Source: WLMZ01 sp963732585 (GTDB lineage Bacteria > Actinomycetota > Acidimicrobiia > Acidimicrobiales > Ilumatobacteraceae). Taken from it: a stretch of DNA of 64,000 nt. The notes beneath the pieces are model-generated. The model did no database searches, had not been told where the DNA came from, and saw only the letters and a program-made list of their open reading frames with translations. Positions 34,266 through 43,647 of this stretch are shown here, in pieces (position 1 is the stretch's first letter; each line of letters opens with the position of its first letter). The DNA lies in contig CAVSZY010000004.1 of NCBI GenBank assembly GCA_963732585.1, positions 62,001-126,000 of the forward strand, in the 5' to 3' direction. The translations under genes were made by a program, and so were the position numbers.

Positions 34266-35171
34266 TCACGACTCGCGTGGTGCCCGAACCGAGCCGAGGG
34301 CCTCGATGAAGGTTTCCAGAACGTTTGGCGGGTCGACCATCAGCGGGACGAGCACGAGGGCATCGGCGCCGGCCTCGACAAAGCGCTGCATCTGGCCTGC
34401 CCATGTGGCCGTCGATCCGGAGATGATGACCTCGCCGTAGAGATCGGTTTCGGTGCCTTCGTAAACCTTCATCTGGCTGGCGAAGCGCCCTTGGTCGATG
34501 CGCCGATCGACCTCCTCACGGGCGGCCACGGTGTCGGTCGTGGCATTGACGAAGACGGTCAAGCGCGAATCGGGTCCGATCAATTGCCGAGTTTGGGCGA
34601 CATAGGCCGGTCCGGAGCATTCCGCGAGGATCACACCGTCGGCGACACGCCCGGCGAGGGCCAATGACTTCGGCTGACGAACCCCGAAGGAGATCAATGG
34701 CTGCGGCACAGGGTCGTTCACCGGATGAATCAGCGAGACGTCATCGAGATGGGCATGGCGACCCTGCATAGTGACAGTGTCGCCAGCCACAAGGCGTTTC
34801 GTCACCACGGTGACCTCTTCCAGCGACGCCATCCACGAGTCGGGGGTGGCGCCAACTTGCTCCATCCAGAAATCGACGCCGTGCCCAAGTCCCATATGAA
34901 ACCGCCCCGGGAACATGCGTGCCGTCGTGGCGACCTCCATTGCCAGGTAGGCCGGATTGCGCACGACCGCGGGCGCGATGCCGATGCCGACGCTGATTCG
35001 TTCGGTCACCGCCAAGGCCGCAACCGCTTGCGCGAATCCGCCGTGGAAGCCGAGATCTTCAACGACCCACAGTTCGTCGAAGCCAGCAGCCTCGACGCTG
35101 CGGGCGTAGTCGCCCAACAGCTCGGGCGCATAGTCGCGGCGGAACATCACTCCAAGGGGCACGGTTGTCAC
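34266..35171 (-). CDS. Luciferase-like (LLM-class) F420-dependent oxidoreductase
   Basis: 301 residues, TIM-barrel LLM fold: GVMFRRDYAPELLGDYARSVEAAGFDELWVVEDLGF, ERISVGIGIAPAVVRNPAYLAMEVATTARMFPGRFHMGLGHG, and GRVADGVILAECSGP. Bacterial luciferase-like proteins of this type in actinobacteria mostly use coenzyme F420. Coupled to the FAD oxidoreductase gene downstream. Substrate unknown. Confidence 0.87.
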   Translation of the reverse strand: MTTVPLGVMFRRDYAPELLGDYARSVEAAGFDELWVVEDLGFHGGFAQAVAALAVTERISVGIGIAPAVVRNPAYLAMEVATTARMFPGRFHMGLGHGVDFWMEQVGATPDSWMASLEEVTVVTKRLVAGDTVTMQGRHAHLDDVSLIHPVNDPVPQPLISFGVRQPKSLALAGRVADGVILAECSGPAYVAQTRQLIGPDSRLTVFVNATTDTVAAREEVDRRIDQGRFASQMKVYEGTETDLYGEVIISGSTATWAGQMQRFVEAGADALVLVPLMVDPPNVLETFIEALGSVRAPRES

Positions 35172-35262
35172 TCCCTCAGCTTGACAGATTGCCGACCACC
35201 AAGAGTGCAGCGAAAAAGTTGCACTGTGGACATCGGACTGTCATCTAATGGTCAGCAGCCGT

Positions 35263-35278
35263 TAGGTCTGATGACCTA
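35263..35278. promoter_or_regulatory. Inverted repeat upstream of the extracellular nuclease
   Basis: taggtc-tgat-gaccta, perfect 6-bp arms, ends 11 nt before the ATG. Could be an operator or a 5'-UTR hairpin covering the ribosome-binding region. No stronger evidence. Confidence 0.3.
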
Positions 35279-35289
35279 GGTTCGCTGGT

Positions 35290-38091
35290 ATGAAGCGACG
35301 CACTCGATCAGTCCTCGTCTGTCTGGCAACGCTGACAGGCTCCGCAGTGGTTGCGCTCCCCGCGTGGGCCGCAACTCCTACCGAGATTTTCATCTCCGAA
35401 TACATCGAAGGGTCGAGCAACAACAAGGCGTTGGAGTTGTTCAACGGCACCGGCGCGTCCATCGACCTCGCCGCCGGCGGTTACAACGTACAGATGTTTT
35501 TCAACGGCTCGGGCACGGTTGGCTTGACGATCAATCTCAGCGGATCGGTCGCCAATGGCGATGTCTTTGTGGTCGCCCAGGCAACTGCGAGCGCGACGAT
35601 TCTCGCTCAAGCCGACCAGACCAACGGCTCCGGCTGGTTCAACGGCGACGACGCCATCGTGCTGCGCAAGGGCACCACCGTTGTCGATTCGTTGGGCGTG
35701 GTCGGCTCGGACCCCGGAACCGAATGGGGTACAGGTCTGCTTTCCACGGCCGACAACACGCTGCGCAGAGGCGTTTGCGCAGGCGACACGACACCGACGG
35801 ACGCTTTCGATCCGGCACTTCCACCGGGTTCGTGGACCGGATTCGCTACCGACACCTTCGATGGGCTCGGCAGCCATGTTGCCACCTGCGACGGTGGCGG
35901 TGGCGGTGGTGGCGGTGGCGGTGGCGGTGGCGGAGACGCGTGCGGCCTGGCCTTCACCACCGCGATGGCTATCCAAGGCTCCGCTGCCACGACCCCGATC
36001 GGCGGCGCCGTGGTCACGACCCAGGGTGTGGTCGTCGCCGACTACGAGTTGCCGCTGACTGGCGGCATGCGCGGGTTCTACTTGCAAGATCCGCTCGGCG
36101 ACGCCGACGCGGCCACCTCGGACGCAGTGTTCGTCTTCACCGCCAACGCCGGTTCGCAGGTGGCGCTCGGCGACCTGGTGCGGGTCACGGGCACGGTCAG
36201 CGAGTTCCAAGGCCAAACTCAGGTCAGCACCGTGACCTCGCTGCTGAACTGCGGCACCGCTACCGTCACGCCTGTCGAGCTGACATTGCCGATGAGTAGC
36301 GCCACGCAGTTCGAACCCTACGAGGGCATGCTCGTGCGCTTCCCGCAGACTTTGACGGTGACCGAGCCGTTCTTCCTCGGTCGGTTCAACGAGTTGACCT
36401 TGTCGAGTGGTGGCAAGCTCGCCCAGCCGACCAACGTCGTGCTCCCCGGTGCCGCTGCGCTGGCCTTGCAAGCGGCGAATGACCTCAATCGACTGGTTGT
36501 CGACGACGGCACCAACCTGCAGAATCCCGATCCGTTGTTTGGGCGTGGTGGCCAACCGCTGTCGGCTGTCAACACGCTGCGCGGCGGTGACACGGCGACC
36601 GACCTCACCGGCGTGCTGACCTACACCTGGGCTGGGGCGAACGCCTCCGGCAACGTCGGCAACGCTTATCGCTTGCGACCGGTCAACGCCCTCGGCGGCT
36701 CCGCCCAATTCGTCGCCGCTAACGCACGGCCGACGAGCGCACCGCCGCTGAACGGGCGTTTGCGGGTTGCGGGGATGAACCTGCTCAACTTCTTCGACAC
36801 CTTCTCTGGGTGCACGTTCGGTGTCGGCGGGCCGGTCGCCGATTGTCGTGGGGCGGAGAATGCGATCGAGTTCGCTCGTCAATGGCCTAAGACCGTCAAT
36901 GCCATCGTCGGCACGAATGCCCACGTCATCGGTATCAACGAGATTGAGAACGACGGTTATGGGGCGACCTCGGCCCTGGCCTTCCTGGTCGCCCGACTCA
37001 ACGATGCCACCGCCCCGGGCACCTACGCCTATGTCGATGTCGACGCTCGCACCGGGCAAACAAACGCCCTAGGGACGGATGCGATCAAGGTCGGTTTTAT
37101 CTATAAGACTGCGGCGGTGCGCCTCGTCGGTGCAACCTCAGCGCTGAACAGCGAGGCGTTCGTCAATGGTGGTGACGGCGCCCCACGCAGCCGTCCGGCC
37201 CTCGCCCAAGGGTTCGAGGAGGTGGCCACCGGGGCCCGCTTCGTGGCTGCGGTCAACCACCTCAAGAGCAAAGGTTCGGCCTGCGATGCACCAGACGCCG
37301 GCGACGGCCAGGGCAACTGTTCAGCCGTGCGCACGGTCGCTGCACAGCTGCTCGCCGACTGGCTGGCCACCGACCCGACTGGGCTCGGCGATGCCGACCG
37401 CTTGATCATCGGCGACTTGAACTCCTACGCGATGGAGGACCCAATCCGCACCCTGCAGGCCGCCGGCTACACCAATCTGGTCTCGTCACGCCTCGGCCCG
37501 AACGCCTACTCGTACGTCTTCGGCGCACAGTGGGGGTACCTCGACCATGCGCTGGCCAATACCTCGCTCGATTCGCAGGTCACCGGTGTCGCTGAGTGGC
37601 ACATCAACGCTGACGAACCGATCGTGCTCGACTACAACACCAACTTCAAGACCGCGGCCCAGCGAGCGTCGCTGTATGCGCCTGATCAGTACCGGATGTC
37701 CGATCACGACCCCGTATTGGTCGACCTGACGCTGACCTCGCCATTTGCCAACGCTGCCACCCTGCGGCCGCTGCAGCCTGCACCGAGGGTCAATACTGTC
37801 GATCCCGATCAAGCGGTGCCGGTCAGGCTCAACCTTGGGGCACCGTTTACCTCGACGGTGTTGCTCTCGGCGACGTGGGAGTTGCTCGATTGCGCCACCG
37901 GCGCGGCCATCGGCAGCGAGCCGGTCAGCTTCAGCGGTCTCGACAGCGGCACCGTCGGTACGGGCCCAGCCCAGTTCCACATCAACGTGTACACCACCTT
38001 GTCAATGTCTGGATCGTGCCGCAACCTTGTGCTGGTGCTGAGCAGCAACGGCGACACCCAGGCCCTGCGAATTCGCTTCAACATACGCTGA
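35290..38091 (+). CDS. ExeM/NucH-type extracellular endonuclease
   Basis: 933 residues. Signal peptide MKRRTRSVLVCLATLTGSAVVALPAWA, lamin-tail domain about 28-200 (IFISEYIEGSSNNKALELFN), a poly-Gly linker (about 202-216), an OB-like domain about 218-340, then an endonuclease/exonuclease/phosphatase domain about 490-815 with NGRLRVAGMNLLNFFDTF, INEIENDGYG, VNHLKSKGSAC, LIIGDLNSYAMEDPI and MSDHDPVLVDL. Secreted DNases of this group degrade extracellular DNA for phosphate, nucleosides or biofilm release. Single gene; may share phosphate starvation control with the PhoX-like protein, which is only a guess. Confidence 0.9.
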   Translation: MKRRTRSVLVCLATLTGSAVVALPAWAATPTEIFISEYIEGSSNNKALELFNGTGASIDLAAGGYNVQMFFNGSGTVGLTINLSGSVANGDVFVVAQATASATILAQADQTNGSGWFNGDDAIVLRKGTTVVDSLGVVGSDPGTEWGTGLLSTADNTLRRGVCAGDTTPTDAFDPALPPGSWTGFATDTFDGLGSHVATCDGGGGGGGGGGGGGGDACGLAFTTAMAIQGSAATTPIGGAVVTTQGVVVADYELPLTGGMRGFYLQDPLGDADAATSDAVFVFTANAGSQVALGDLVRVTGTVSEFQGQTQVSTVTSLLNCGTATVTPVELTLPMSSATQFEPYEGMLVRFPQTLTVTEPFFLGRFNELTLSSGGKLAQPTNVVLPGAAALALQAANDLNRLVVDDGTNLQNPDPLFGRGGQPLSAVNTLRGGDTATDLTGVLTYTWAGANASGNVGNAYRLRPVNALGGSAQFVAANARPTSAPPLNGRLRVAGMNLLNFFDTFSGCTFGVGGPVADCRGAENAIEFARQWPKTVNAIVGTNAHVIGINEIENDGYGATSALAFLVARLNDATAPGTYAYVDVDARTGQTNALGTDAIKVGFIYKTAAVRLVGATSALNSEAFVNGGDGAPRSRPALAQGFEEVATGARFVAAVNHLKSKGSACDAPDAGDGQGNCSAVRTVAAQLLADWLATDPTGLGDADRLIIGDLNSYAMEDPIRTLQAAGYTNLVSSRLGPNAYSYVFGAQWGYLDHALANTSLDSQVTGVAEWHINADEPIVLDYNTNFKTAAQRASLYAPDQYRMSDHDPVLVDLTLTSPFANAATLRPLQPAPRVNTVDPDQAVPVRLNLGAPFTSTVLLSATWELLDCATGAAIGSEPVSFSGLDSGTVGTGPAQFHINVYTTLSMSGSCRNLVLVLSSNGDTQALRIRFNIR
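35893..35934 (+). repeat. ggtggc microsatellite encoding a poly-Gly linker
   Basis: Iterated ggcggt/ggtggc units encode 14 consecutive glycines between the lamin-tail and OB-like domains. Because the repeat unit is a multiple of three, slippage would change linker length without breaking the frame. Confidence 0.7.
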
Positions 38092-38132
38092 GGCGTTACC
38101 GCATCGCCGCTGCCAGCAGCCAGACTGGACAG

Positions 38133-40868
38133 ATGTCCGACAATCCGCTCGATGACGACATTCGCCTGCTCGGTCGGCTGCTCGGTGACGTGGTTCGCGC
38201 CCAAACCAGCCAAGCAACGTTTGATCGCGTCGAACGGGTGCGCCAGGTGGCTGTTGCCCACCGTCGCCACGGCGACGACGTTCCGGCCGCCACGGAAACC
38301 TTGAGCGATGCGCTGGCGGGCATCGACATCGACGAGACGCTCGACCTGATCCGCGCCTTCGCCTGGTTTTCTTCGCTGGCCAACCTCGCTGAGGACATCC
38401 ATCACAGTCGGCGCCGTCGGCATCACCTTGCCGCCGGGTCGCCCCCGCAGATCGGCACGTTGCCCCATGCGCTCGCCACGCTGCGCAGTGACGGCGTCGA
38501 TCCGGCCGCGATCGTGGCCCGCTTGGATCGAGTCGTCGTCGCTCCGGTGCTCACCGCGCACCCGACAGAGGTGCGACGCAAGACGGTGTCGACGATTCAG
38601 CGGCGCATCGCCACCCACCTGGCGGCGCGCGACTTCACCGGCGATGGTTCCCCGGAACGCGCCGAGCATGACCGCGAGCTGGAGCTTGGCGTGTTGGCCA
38701 TGTGGCAAACGGCGATGTTGCGGCTGTCCAAATTGCGCGTCGCCGACGAGGTCGCCGAGGTGCTCGGCTACTACGAGCAATCGTTGTTCGCCGAGATTCC
38801 CGACCTGCATCGACGCCTCGACGTCGCCTTGAAGACCACCTGGCCGACGCTTCGAGATGTTGCCGTCCGACCGGTGGTGCGGATGGGATCGTGGATCGGG
38901 GGCGACCGCGACGGTAACCCGTTTGTCACCGCTGAGGTGCTGGTCGCTGCCGCTGAACGCCAGGTGACCACAGCCTTTCGCCGCCACCTGCAACAACTCT
39001 CGGATCTGTCCATCGAGCTGTCGATGAGCGATCGACTGGTCACCCCGACGGCCCAATTGGTGGCGTTGGCCGACGCCTCCGGCGACGACTCGCCGTTTCG
39101 CGCCGACGAGCCGTATCGGCGGGCGCTGCGCGGCATGCACGCCCGCCTAGCGATGACCGCCGCAACCCGTGGCCTCGATCTGCCCGACCACGCCGCACCG
39201 GCCGGGCAGCTTGTTGGTTATGCATCACCGGACGAGTTGCTCGTCGACTTGCGCATCGTCGACGCCTCGCTGCGCACCCATGGGGCTGAGGCGTTGGCCG
39301 ATGCTCGTGTCGATTCGGTGATCCGCGGCGTGGAGAGTTTCGGCTTTCATTTGTGCACGCTCGACCTTCGCCAAAACTCCGAGGTTCATGAGCGTGTCGT
39401 TGCTGAGCTTCTTGCCCACGCCGGGCTGGCCGGCGATTACCTGTCGCTCGACGAAACCGAGCGGGTGGCGTTGTTGTCGACCGAGTTGCGCTCGCCGCGG
39501 CGCCTCTTCGTGCCCCACGCCGACTACAGCGACGAGACGCGCTCCGAGGTCGCCATCGTCACGACGGCAGCAGCGTTGCTCGACCGCTTCGGGCCGGAGA
39601 TCATTCAGCAATGTGTGATCTCGAAGTGCCAGGCGGTCAGCGACCTGTTGGAAGTGGCCGTGTTGCTGCGCGAGGCCGGGCTGTTGGTCGATTCCCAGGC
39701 GCGGATGGCCGTCAACATCGTGCCGCTGTTCGAAACCATCGAGGACCTGCGCAACGCCGGTTCGGTGGTGCGCTCCTTGTTCGAACATCCGCTGTATCGA
39801 TCGTGGATTGACGGGCCCCGAAACGGCCTGCAAGAAGTGATGCTCGGTTATTCCGACAGCAACAAAGACGGCGGCTATCTGACCTCCAATTGGGAGCTAT
39901 TCCGCGCTCAGACCGAACTCGTCGAGGTCGCTCGGGCTGCCGGTGTGAGCCTGCGGTTCTTCCATGGACGCGGCGGCACCGTCGGGCGCGGCGGCGGGCC
40001 GAGCTACGATGCGATCCTGGCGCAGCCCGCTGGTTCGGTGACGGAAGGGTTGCGTGTCACCGAGCAAGGTGAGGTGATTTCGGCACGATACGCCGATCCG
40101 GACATCGCCCGGCGCAGCCTCGAGGCTCTCGTCGCTGCGGCCGTGCAATCGCCGTCGGAGTCAGAGCCGGTCGATCCAGCCGATTGGCGGGCGATGGAAG
40201 AACTCAGTCAGCTGTCCTTCGACGAATACCGCGACCTGGTCTACGGCGACCCCGGGTTCGTGGAGTTTTTCCGGGCGATGACCCCGGTCAACGAGATCGC
40301 CCAGTTGAACATCGGCAGCCGTCCCGCGTCGCGCACCAACTCGGGGCGGATCGAAGATCTGCGGGCGATCCCGTGGGTGTTCAGCTGGAGCCAAGTGCGC
40401 ATCATGTTGCCCGGTTGGTATGGAACAGGCTCCGCGTTCGAACGCTGGGTCGCTGGCGACAGCGGCAAGATCGCCTACCTGCAAGCGCTCCACGGCCGTT
40501 GGCCGTTCCTGCGCACGGTGATGTCGAACATGGGCATGGTGCTGGCCAAGACCGACTTGGACATCGCGGCGCGCTACGCCGACCTCGTTGAGGACGACGC
40601 GTTGCGCACGCGGATTTTCACCCGGCTGAGCGATGAGCACGGGCGAGCGCTGCATTGGGTTCGTACGATCACTGGCGGCGATCTGCTGGCCGACAACCCG
40701 TCGCTGGCTCGCTCGATCCGCAACCGGTTTCCTTACCTTGATCCGCTGAACGTGCTGCAAGTCGATCTGCTGCGGGGCTATCGGGCCGGTGCCGACGACG
40801 AACTGACCCGACGGGGTATTCAACTGACGATCAACGGCCTGGCCACCGGGTTACGCAACAGCGGCTAA
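38133..40868 (+). CDS. ppc: Phosphoenolpyruvate carboxylase
   Basis: 911 residues; carboxylates phosphoenolpyruvate to oxaloacetate (anaplerosis). Landmarks: catalytic His in VLTAHPTEVRRKTV, GSWIGGDRDGNPFV, GYSDSNKDGGYLTSNW, FHGRGGTVGRGGGPSYDAILAQP, RAIPWVFSWSQVRIMLPGWYG, and the C-terminal LTINGLATGLRNSG. ATG at 38133; the longer upstream frame overlaps the nuclease gene and is not credible. Four bases overlap the convergent acetyltransferase gene. Confidence 0.96.
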   Translation: MSDNPLDDDIRLLGRLLGDVVRAQTSQATFDRVERVRQVAVAHRRHGDDVPAATETLSDALAGIDIDETLDLIRAFAWFSSLANLAEDIHHSRRRRHHLAAGSPPQIGTLPHALATLRSDGVDPAAIVARLDRVVVAPVLTAHPTEVRRKTVSTIQRRIATHLAARDFTGDGSPERAEHDRELELGVLAMWQTAMLRLSKLRVADEVAEVLGYYEQSLFAEIPDLHRRLDVALKTTWPTLRDVAVRPVVRMGSWIGGDRDGNPFVTAEVLVAAAERQVTTAFRRHLQQLSDLSIELSMSDRLVTPTAQLVALADASGDDSPFRADEPYRRALRGMHARLAMTAATRGLDLPDHAAPAGQLVGYASPDELLVDLRIVDASLRTHGAEALADARVDSVIRGVESFGFHLCTLDLRQNSEVHERVVAELLAHAGLAGDYLSLDETERVALLSTELRSPRRLFVPHADYSDETRSEVAIVTTAAALLDRFGPEIIQQCVISKCQAVSDLLEVAVLLREAGLLVDSQARMAVNIVPLFETIEDLRNAGSVVRSLFEHPLYRSWIDGPRNGLQEVMLGYSDSNKDGGYLTSNWELFRAQTELVEVARAAGVSLRFFHGRGGTVGRGGGPSYDAILAQPAGSVTEGLRVTEQGEVISARYADPDIARRSLEALVAAAVQSPSESEPVDPADWRAMEELSQLSFDEYRDLVYGDPGFVEFFRAMTPVNEIAQLNIGSRPASRTNSGRIEDLRAIPWVFSWSQVRIMLPGWYGTGSAFERWVAGDSGKIAYLQALHGRWPFLRTVMSNMGMVLAKTDLDIAARYADLVEDDALRTRIFTRLSDEHGRALHWVRTITGGDLLADNPSLARSIRNRFPYLDPLNVLQVDLLRGYRAGADDELTRRGIQLTINGLATGLRNSG

Positions 40869-41464
40869 CCGTCTGCACCTTGGCGAATCATCGTCGTCGA
40901 ACCGCCAGTTGAGGCGAACACCACGAACCCGAGTGATCGGTAGAGACCTGATGCCTGGACGTGTTGATCATCGACGCTGAGGCTCATCACGGGGTGACGC
41001 ACGAGCAATTCCTGCAGGAGCCGTCGTCCGATTCCTCGCCCCCTCCACGGTGCTTGGATGGCGATGCCCATCTCGGGAACTCCCTCGCGGACGAAGCCGT
41101 AACCCGGATCCTCGGACGTCATCCGCCGTACCCAGGTAGCGCCAATTCGCTGGCCATCTGGAACGGTGCAGATCTGGGCGTCGTCGCCGTCTCGAGTTCC
41201 AAAATCCGTGAGGTAGCGCGCCAGGCCAGGCGTCTCGATGATCGACCGCGGGAACGGGTCCTGTCCATCGCGCACGTACAACGACTGGTAGAACATCTCC
41301 CAGAGAAAGGGCACATCCGTCTCGCCCCAAACCCGGAACCTCAGGTCATCTGTCCACGGGCCCGAGCCTAACCACGCCTGCCCAACGGGCGGATGGGCAT
41401 CGGAGTGGTTCGTTTCGATAAGTATCCGTGACGACATCTGTAGGAACGTAGCCGTCTTCTCCAT
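40865..41464 (-). CDS. GNAT-family N-acetyltransferase
   Basis: 199 residues. The GNAT core holds DDLRFRVWGETDVPFLWEMFYQSLYV near the N-terminus, GIAIQAPWRGRGIGRRLLQELL (acetyl-CoA-binding R/Q-x-x-G-x-G/A) and SLSVDDQHVQASGLYRSLGFVVF. Convergent with ppc; a later start (for example after MSSRILIETNHSD) is possible. Substrate unknown. Confidence 0.82.
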   Translation of the reverse strand: MEKTATFLQMSSRILIETNHSDAHPPVGQAWLGSGPWTDDLRFRVWGETDVPFLWEMFYQSLYVRDGQDPFPRSIIETPGLARYLTDFGTRDGDDAQICTVPDGQRIGATWVRRMTSEDPGYGFVREGVPEMGIAIQAPWRGRGIGRRLLQELLVRHPVMSLSVDDQHVQASGLYRSLGFVVFASTGGSTTMIRQGADG

Positions 41465-41468
41465 TGGG

Positions 41469-41517
41469 CGTAATAGTGCGCTGCCGTGCTCGGTGCGAGC
41501 ATCTGTGCACGATTATG
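41469..41517. repeat. 49-nt dispersed hairpin element, copy 3
   Basis: Outer stem cgtaatagtgc against gcacgattatg (two mismatched or wobble positions); inner stem tgctcg-gtg-cgagca perfect. Same length and ends as copies at 9051 and 24568. It lies between divergent GNAT and TIGR03086 genes, and so may sit within their promoters. Confidence 0.75.
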
Positions 41518-41549
41518 AATGCGAACGGGTTGACGACAGGGGTAACGAC

Positions 41550-42140
41550 ATGACAACAGCAGCTTTCCACTCCGATTCGACGGCGGAGAGGTTCCGACGC
41601 ATCGCCGGACAATTCAGCGATGTGGCCGCCACCGTCACGGCCGAGCAATGGACCAACCCGGCACCATGCGAAGGTTGGACGGCCCAGGACATCGTCAGTC
41701 ACATGGTGGAGTGGGTGCCGTCGGTGATCGGTCGCTCAGGTGTGCCGTTCCCCGAGTTTCCGTCGCCTCAGGCTGAGCCGCTGGCGGCCTGGACGGCGCT
41801 CGTCGACAGTCTGCAGGCGATGCTCGACGATCCCGACGTGGCGGCGATCAGCTTCGATGCCGGCCCTCCAGGAACCCTGACCGTCGAGCACGCGATCGGC
41901 ATGATCGTGATGGGCGACGTGTTGATCCACACCTGGGACCTGGCCACGGCGGCCGGTCGCACGGTTCATCTCGACCAGGAGTTGGTCTCGATCATGCTCA
42001 TCGGCATGCAGCCGATCGATGACATGCTGCGCCAGAGCGGCCACTACGGCCCAAGGGTCGAGGTTGCCGACGACGCCGACGAGCAGACCAAGTTAATCGC
42101 CTTCACCGGGCGCAACCCGTTCGCCGGTGTCGACAGTTAG
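41550..42140 (+). CDS. TIGR03086-type metal-binding (DinB/MDMPI) protein
   Basis: 196 residues. Four-helix DinB/maleylpyruvate-isomerase-like domain: FRRIAGQFSDVAATVTAEQWTNPAPCEGWTAQDIVSHMVEW with the first metal His in SHMVEW, and MGDVLIHTWDLATAAGR with HTWDLA, the family signature. Usually a Zn/Ni-dependent mycothiol S-transferase-like enzyme. ATG at 41550. Monocistronic. Confidence 0.8.
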   Translation: MTTAAFHSDSTAERFRRIAGQFSDVAATVTAEQWTNPAPCEGWTAQDIVSHMVEWVPSVIGRSGVPFPEFPSPQAEPLAAWTALVDSLQAMLDDPDVAAISFDAGPPGTLTVEHAIGMIVMGDVLIHTWDLATAAGRTVHLDQELVSIMLIGMQPIDDMLRQSGHYGPRVEVADDADEQTKLIAFTGRNPFAGVDS

Positions 42141-42197
42141 CACACACGGCAACCACGCCACCGACGAAAACACTCGGGCTCGTTCGGGTGGACGTCG

Positions 42198-43235
42198 CTA
42201 GCCCTGGGCTACGCGATCGCCGAGGGTGTTCAGCGCGGCCGTCGTCGAGCGTCGTTGCCGCGGCCCCATGATCTTGGCGATCACGTGCTCGCCGGCGATG
42301 ACCGCCGGATAGCGCGGCGGGTTTGCGGTCGAGCAGCAGGTTGGCAGGCATTCGATCACAGCGTCGTAGTTGGCATCGAAGAAGAATGCCGCCGAGCGGC
42401 GTCGAGCGGGCCCCGGTGTCGCCGGCGGGACCACGCGATGCAAGGTCGAACGCCAGCGGTCATTGGTCCACTCGGCGCTCAGGTCGCCGAGGTTGACCAA
42501 CAACGCTCCAGGCTGCGGGAGGACATCCACCCACTCGCCTGCCGCGGACATGATCTGCAGCCCGGCTACGTCGGGATCGGCGTAGAGCACGGTGACCACG
42601 CCGTAGTCGGTGTGCGCGCCCATGCGTTGCTGTCCCGGCAACGGATCGGCCTCGGCGGCGTGGCGCAGGTAGTGATTGAGGCGCAGTGTTGTCGTCGAGT
42701 GATCGATGTAGGGACGAAACCATTGCTCGGGCAGGCCGAGCGCTACGGCGAAAACGTCCGTCAGCGTCACCGCAACGCGGCGAGCTTGCGCGAAATAGGC
42801 AACGAGTTGAGCGCGCATCTGCGGCAGCTCAACCGGCCAAACGTTGGGAGCGAAGAACCGATGTCGCTCGGCGGCGTGCCAGGAGTCGTCGGGAACGGCG
42901 TCCTCACCGATGTTGAAGGCTTCGAACAGATCCGGTGGCGGTGCCACCTCACCGAGCGAATAGGCCAGCGCCTCTGAGCCAAACCCTGAGTACCCGCGGT
43001 TGGCGGCAAGATCTGGGTTCTTGGTAGCCAGCTTTGCCTCCACAGGCAAACCGAAAAAGTCATCGGCCGCAGCCAACATGCCACCAAGCACGTCGTCGGT
43101 GATGCTGTGGCCGACGATCTGCATGAAACCGACTTCCCGGCAGGCCACGTCGAGTGCTGCGGCAACTCCCCAGCGCGCAGTCTCGTCGCCATCGGCCCAT
43201 GCGCCGAGATCGATAATGGGTACTTCGAACGGCAT
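42198..43235 (-). CDS. 2-oxoglutarate/Fe(II) oxygenase, isopenicillin-N-synthase-like
   Basis: 345 residues. N-terminal DIOX_N (VPIIDLGAWADGDE…ACREVGFMQIVGHSI) and C-terminal 2OG-FeII_Oxy with MGAHTDYGVVTVLYADPDVAGLQI (His and Asp ligands), STLHRVVPP (third His) and RRRSAAFFFDANYD (2OG-binding Arg-x-Ser). Catalytic set complete. ATG at 43235. The long upstream in-frame extension lies over other sequence and is rejected. Substrate unknown. Confidence 0.88.
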   Translation of the reverse strand: MPFEVPIIDLGAWADGDETARWGVAAALDVACREVGFMQIVGHSITDDVLGGMLAAADDFFGLPVEAKLATKNPDLAANRGYSGFGSEALAYSLGEVAPPPDLFEAFNIGEDAVPDDSWHAAERHRFFAPNVWPVELPQMRAQLVAYFAQARRVAVTLTDVFAVALGLPEQWFRPYIDHSTTTLRLNHYLRHAAEADPLPGQQRMGAHTDYGVVTVLYADPDVAGLQIMSAAGEWVDVLPQPGALLVNLGDLSAEWTNDRWRSTLHRVVPPATPGPARRRSAAFFFDANYDAVIECLPTCCSTANPPRYPAVIAGEHVIAKIMGPRQRRSTTAALNTLGDRVAQG

Positions 43236-43288
43236 TGGCTGAGTGTATTGCAGCGCAGAAAGCGACAAAACGCCGCGTCGCGTCACAC

Positions 43289-43597
43289 GCTTGCCCCGCT
43301 CGGAGTCGAGGTCGACGCCGGCACCGACGGCGTCAATTGTGCGGCCATGACGCTCGGGGCGACGGGCATCGAACTCGCCTCCGCGGAGATCTTCAAGTCG
43401 TGGGCTATGTCGCCGCCGATGGCCAACCGCTGACCGCTGCGCGGCCGATCGTCTCGACGACGTTCCGCCAGTTGAGCTACGACGAAGGCGGCCCGTGCGA
43501 GTGCATCTTGCAGACCGTGACGTTGACAACGACGCTCCCCGATGGAACCCACCTGTCATGGACAGCGAGGTTCCCGACGTATGACGCCGGGGATTGA
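43289..43597 (+). pseudogene. Frameshifted remnant of an unknown protein
   Basis: One frame reads PLGVEVDAGTDGVNCAAMTLGATGIELASAEIFK. Around 43400 the adjacent frame takes over with VVGYVAADGQPLTAARPIVSTTFRQLSYDEGG…TLTTTLPDGTHLSWTARFPTYDAGD before a stop overlapping the next gene. Both parts look protein-like; no start codon is evident and no family is recognised. Confidence 0.4.
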
Positions 43598-43647
43598 GCT
43601 CGTCCGTTTCGAATTCTGAGCAGCGACGCGCCGCTACACTCCGCGCC

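Noticed and set aside
35308..37059. 583-codon open frame antisense to the secreted nuclease
   Set aside because: It has no family signature and results from codon bias of the high-GC sense gene, which has a signal peptide and catalytic motifs.
37875..38132. N-terminal extension of phosphoenolpyruvate carboxylase
   Set aside because: It overlaps the coding region of the nuclease, and the family start fits the ATG at 38133.
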